A DNA stretch of 15,860 bases from Oscillospiraceae bacterium (GTDB lineage: Bacteria > Bacillota > Clostridia > Oscillospirales > Acutalibacteraceae): assembly GCA_029013165.1 (NCBI GenBank), contig JAQXMV010000122.1, forward strand, positions 1 through 15,860. The letters run 5' to 3'. Under the pieces are notes generated by a model, which worked only from the letters and a program-made list of their open reading frames with translations, made no database searches and was not told where the DNA came from. This document shows, piece after piece, positions 14,898 to 15,860 of the stretch; within the stretch, counting starts at the first letter, position 1; each line of letters starts with the position of its first letter. The position numbers and the translations under genes are program-made.

Positions 14898-15623
14898 TTA
14901 TTGGGCGTTGCCGAAGCGGCGGTCCCTTTTTCCGTAAGCCTCAATGGCTCTGTCCAGATCCTGCGGCGTATAATCGGGCCACAGAACATCGTCGATATAA
15001 AACTCGGAATAGGCCGACTGCCACAGCAGGAAATTCGAGAGTCGGTATTCACCGCTGGGTCTGATAATCAGATCCGGATCCGGCTGACCGGCCGTGTAAA
15101 GTCTGGCTCCGATCATTTCCTCGTCAATATCATCTATATCAATATCACCGCGTTTTATTCCGCGGGCGATCTCTTTTACGGATTCGGTAATCTCGGCTCT
15201 GCCGCCGTAATTGACAGCGATGTTAATAAAAACCTTGTCCTTATCGGCACTGCGTTTCTCCACGGTATCCATGAGCTTGACGATATCCTTGGGCATACCG
15301 GCACGAGAGCCAATGAAGCGTATGCGGCAGCCCAGCTCTTCATTTTCCGCGAAGCGAATGCGCATTTCCTCGAGATATTGCCGCAGCAGAGTCATGATGG
15401 CGGCAACCTCAACCTTGGAGCGTTTCCAGTTTTCCGTGGAAAAAGCATAAAAGGTCACATGCTTGATTCCGATGTCGATGCAATACTGGGTAATTGTCCG
15501 GAATACCTCTGCGCCGACCTTGTGTCCCTCGTAGCGTTTGAGTCCTCTCTGTTTGGCCCAGCGGCCGTTTCCGTCCATAATGATGGCGATGTGCCGGGGC
15601 AAAACTGCGAATTTATTTTCCAT
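14898..15623 (-). CDS. uppS: Undecaprenyl diphosphate synthase (cis-prenyltransferase, UppS)
   Basis: A 241-residue soluble cis-prenyltransferase that extends farnesyl diphosphate with eight isopentenyl units to make the C55 carrier lipid for peptidoglycan and other wall polymers. The N-terminal catalytic motif is HIAIIMDGNGRWAK (11-24, Asp17). The FYAFSTENWKRS segment forms part of the hydrophobic tunnel. The C-terminal signature is DPDLIIRPSGE (182-192) followed by RLSNFLLWQSAYSEFYI (194-210). Pro189 replaces the more frequent Thr, a common variant. Length is normal. The start at 15623 has GAAGGA about five bases upstream. It is the first visible gene of the minus-strand cluster and uses the pathway that Dxr and IspG supply. 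The frr and pyrH genes that often precede uppS in Firmicutes are not within the 237 bases visible upstream. Confidence 0.97.
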   Translation of the reverse strand: MENKFAVLPRHIAIIMDGNGRWAKQRGLKRYEGHKVGAEVFRTITQYCIDIGIKHVTFYAFSTENWKRSKVEVAAIMTLLRQYLEEMRIRFAENEELGCRIRFIGSRAGMPKDIVKLMDTVEKRSADKDKVFINIAVNYGGRAEITESVKEIARGIKRGDIDIDDIDEEMIGARLYTAGQPDPDLIIRPSGEYRLSNFLLWQSAYSEFYIDDVLWPDYTPQDLDRAIEAYGKRDRRFGNAQ

Positions 15624-15640
15624 AAGCTATCCTTCGGTAA

Positions 15641-15669
15641 CCGCAGGGAGCGCAAAAAACTCTCTGCGG
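15641..15669 (-). promoter_or_regulatory. Leader hairpin just upstream of the uppS ribosome binding site
   Basis: CCGCAGGGAG (15641-15650) and CTCTCTGCGG (15660-15669) can pair over 10 positions with one non-Watson-Crick pair, around an A-rich loop (T-rich on the minus strand). The structure ends about seven bases before the GAAGGA that serves uppS. No T-run follows it on either strand, so it is not a simple terminator. It may be a leader element or an RNA-stabilising stem. Confidence 0.4.
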
Positions 15670-15728
15670 ACATATCCTTTCCCGATATTAAAACACAGTT
15701 AAATTAGCTCAGCCTTAAAATGACGATA

Positions 15729-15752
15729 CAGTGGCTGAAAAATCAGCCACTG
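15729..15752. repeat. Perfect 10-bp inverted repeat (first of two abutting palindromes)
   Basis: CAGTGGCTGA (15729-15738) and TCAGCCACTG (15743-15752) pair perfectly around AAAA. No T-run follows on either strand. It abuts the next palindrome with no spacer. Confidence 0.85.
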
Positions 15753-15785
15753 CAGCTTGTCGAAAAAGTATTTTTCGACAAGCTG
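15753..15785. repeat. Perfect 15-bp inverted repeat (second of two abutting palindromes)
   Basis: The 15-base arm CAGCTTGTCGAAAAA (15753-15767) is followed by GTA and its exact reverse complement (15771-15785). Such long perfect arms with a 3-base loop do not arise by chance. Together with the neighbouring palindrome they look like a dispersed extragenic repeat of the REP or small MITE kind. The copy number in the genome cannot be seen from here. Confidence 0.85.
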
Positions 15786-15860
15786 GAGACTGCCGAGAAA
15801 TGATGGCCGATGCCGTTTTCTTCGAGCGACAGGTGTTAGGGTGCCCACATATAAAACCTA

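Larger units (their letters stand above)
15699..15848 (-). other. Short open frame spanning the palindromes (probably not a gene)
   Basis: A minus-strand frame opens with GTG at 15848 and stops with TAA at 15699, giving 49 residues that include RRKRHRPSFLG and LVEKYFFDKLQWLIFQPL. A 27-residue plus-strand frame (15720-15803, starting MTIQWL) covers the same palindromes. No ribosome binding site of note precedes either. Both arms of the palindromes lie inside, so the open frame is more likely a by-product of a repeat element than a real gene. Confidence 0.15.

Noticed and set aside
15729..15785. The palindromes read as intrinsic terminators
   Set aside because: Neither stem is followed by a T-run on either strand, and the two palindromes abut each other, unlike normal terminators.

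Overview
The window looks like chromosomal DNA of an anaerobic Firmicute, most likely a gut-type member of the class Clostridia (Ruminococcaceae/Oscillospiraceae-like). The evidence is a Gram-positive PolC polymerase, the clostridial gene order uppS-cdsA-dxr-rseP-ispG-polC, near-consensus sigma-A promoters, purine-rich ribosome binding sites, a DUF5685 gene next to a J-domain gene, and a secreted protein built from Cys-rich tandem repeats. No phage, insertion sequence, CRISPR array or stable RNA gene was seen.

Layout. At the left edge is a minus-strand pair: a DUF5685 protein, and the first codons of a J-domain gene that overlaps its end and runs off the window. A divergent intergenic region (898-1056) holds two back-to-back sigma-A-type promoters, one for DUF5685 and one for a plus-strand alpha/beta hydrolase. 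The hydrolase ends at a strong intrinsic terminator, and facing it is a terminator-like hairpin for the minus-strand gene beyond. That gene (2154-5645) encodes a 1163-residue exported protein: signal peptide, a short BspA-type leucine-rich segment, about 20 tandem repeats of roughly 42 residues each carrying C..CxxC..H, a beta-rich region, and a short C-terminal module with clustered cysteines around a hydrophobic stretch. It has a perfect-consensus promoter.

From 15623 down to 5783 a tightly spaced minus-strand cluster reads uppS, cdsA, dxr, rseP, ispG, polC and a glycerophosphodiester phosphodiesterase gene. It combines isoprenoid precursor synthesis (Dxr and IspG of the MEP pathway), use of isoprenoids for the undecaprenyl carrier lipid (UppS), phospholipid activation (CdsA), membrane proteolysis (RseP), replication (PolC) and glycerophosphodiester breakdown. 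Gaps inside the cluster are 16-68 bases, consistent with one transcript.

The most notable observation is that PolC is 1244 residues long and lacks the DEDDh proofreading exonuclease normally inserted inside its PHP domain. The reading frame is unbroken, and the PHP domain keeps all nine metal-ligand positions, the pattern associated with PHP-type proofreading in DnaE1. The right end (15624-15860) holds no firm gene. It has a leader hairpin next to the uppS ribosome binding site and two abutting perfect palindromes that look like a dispersed repeat.
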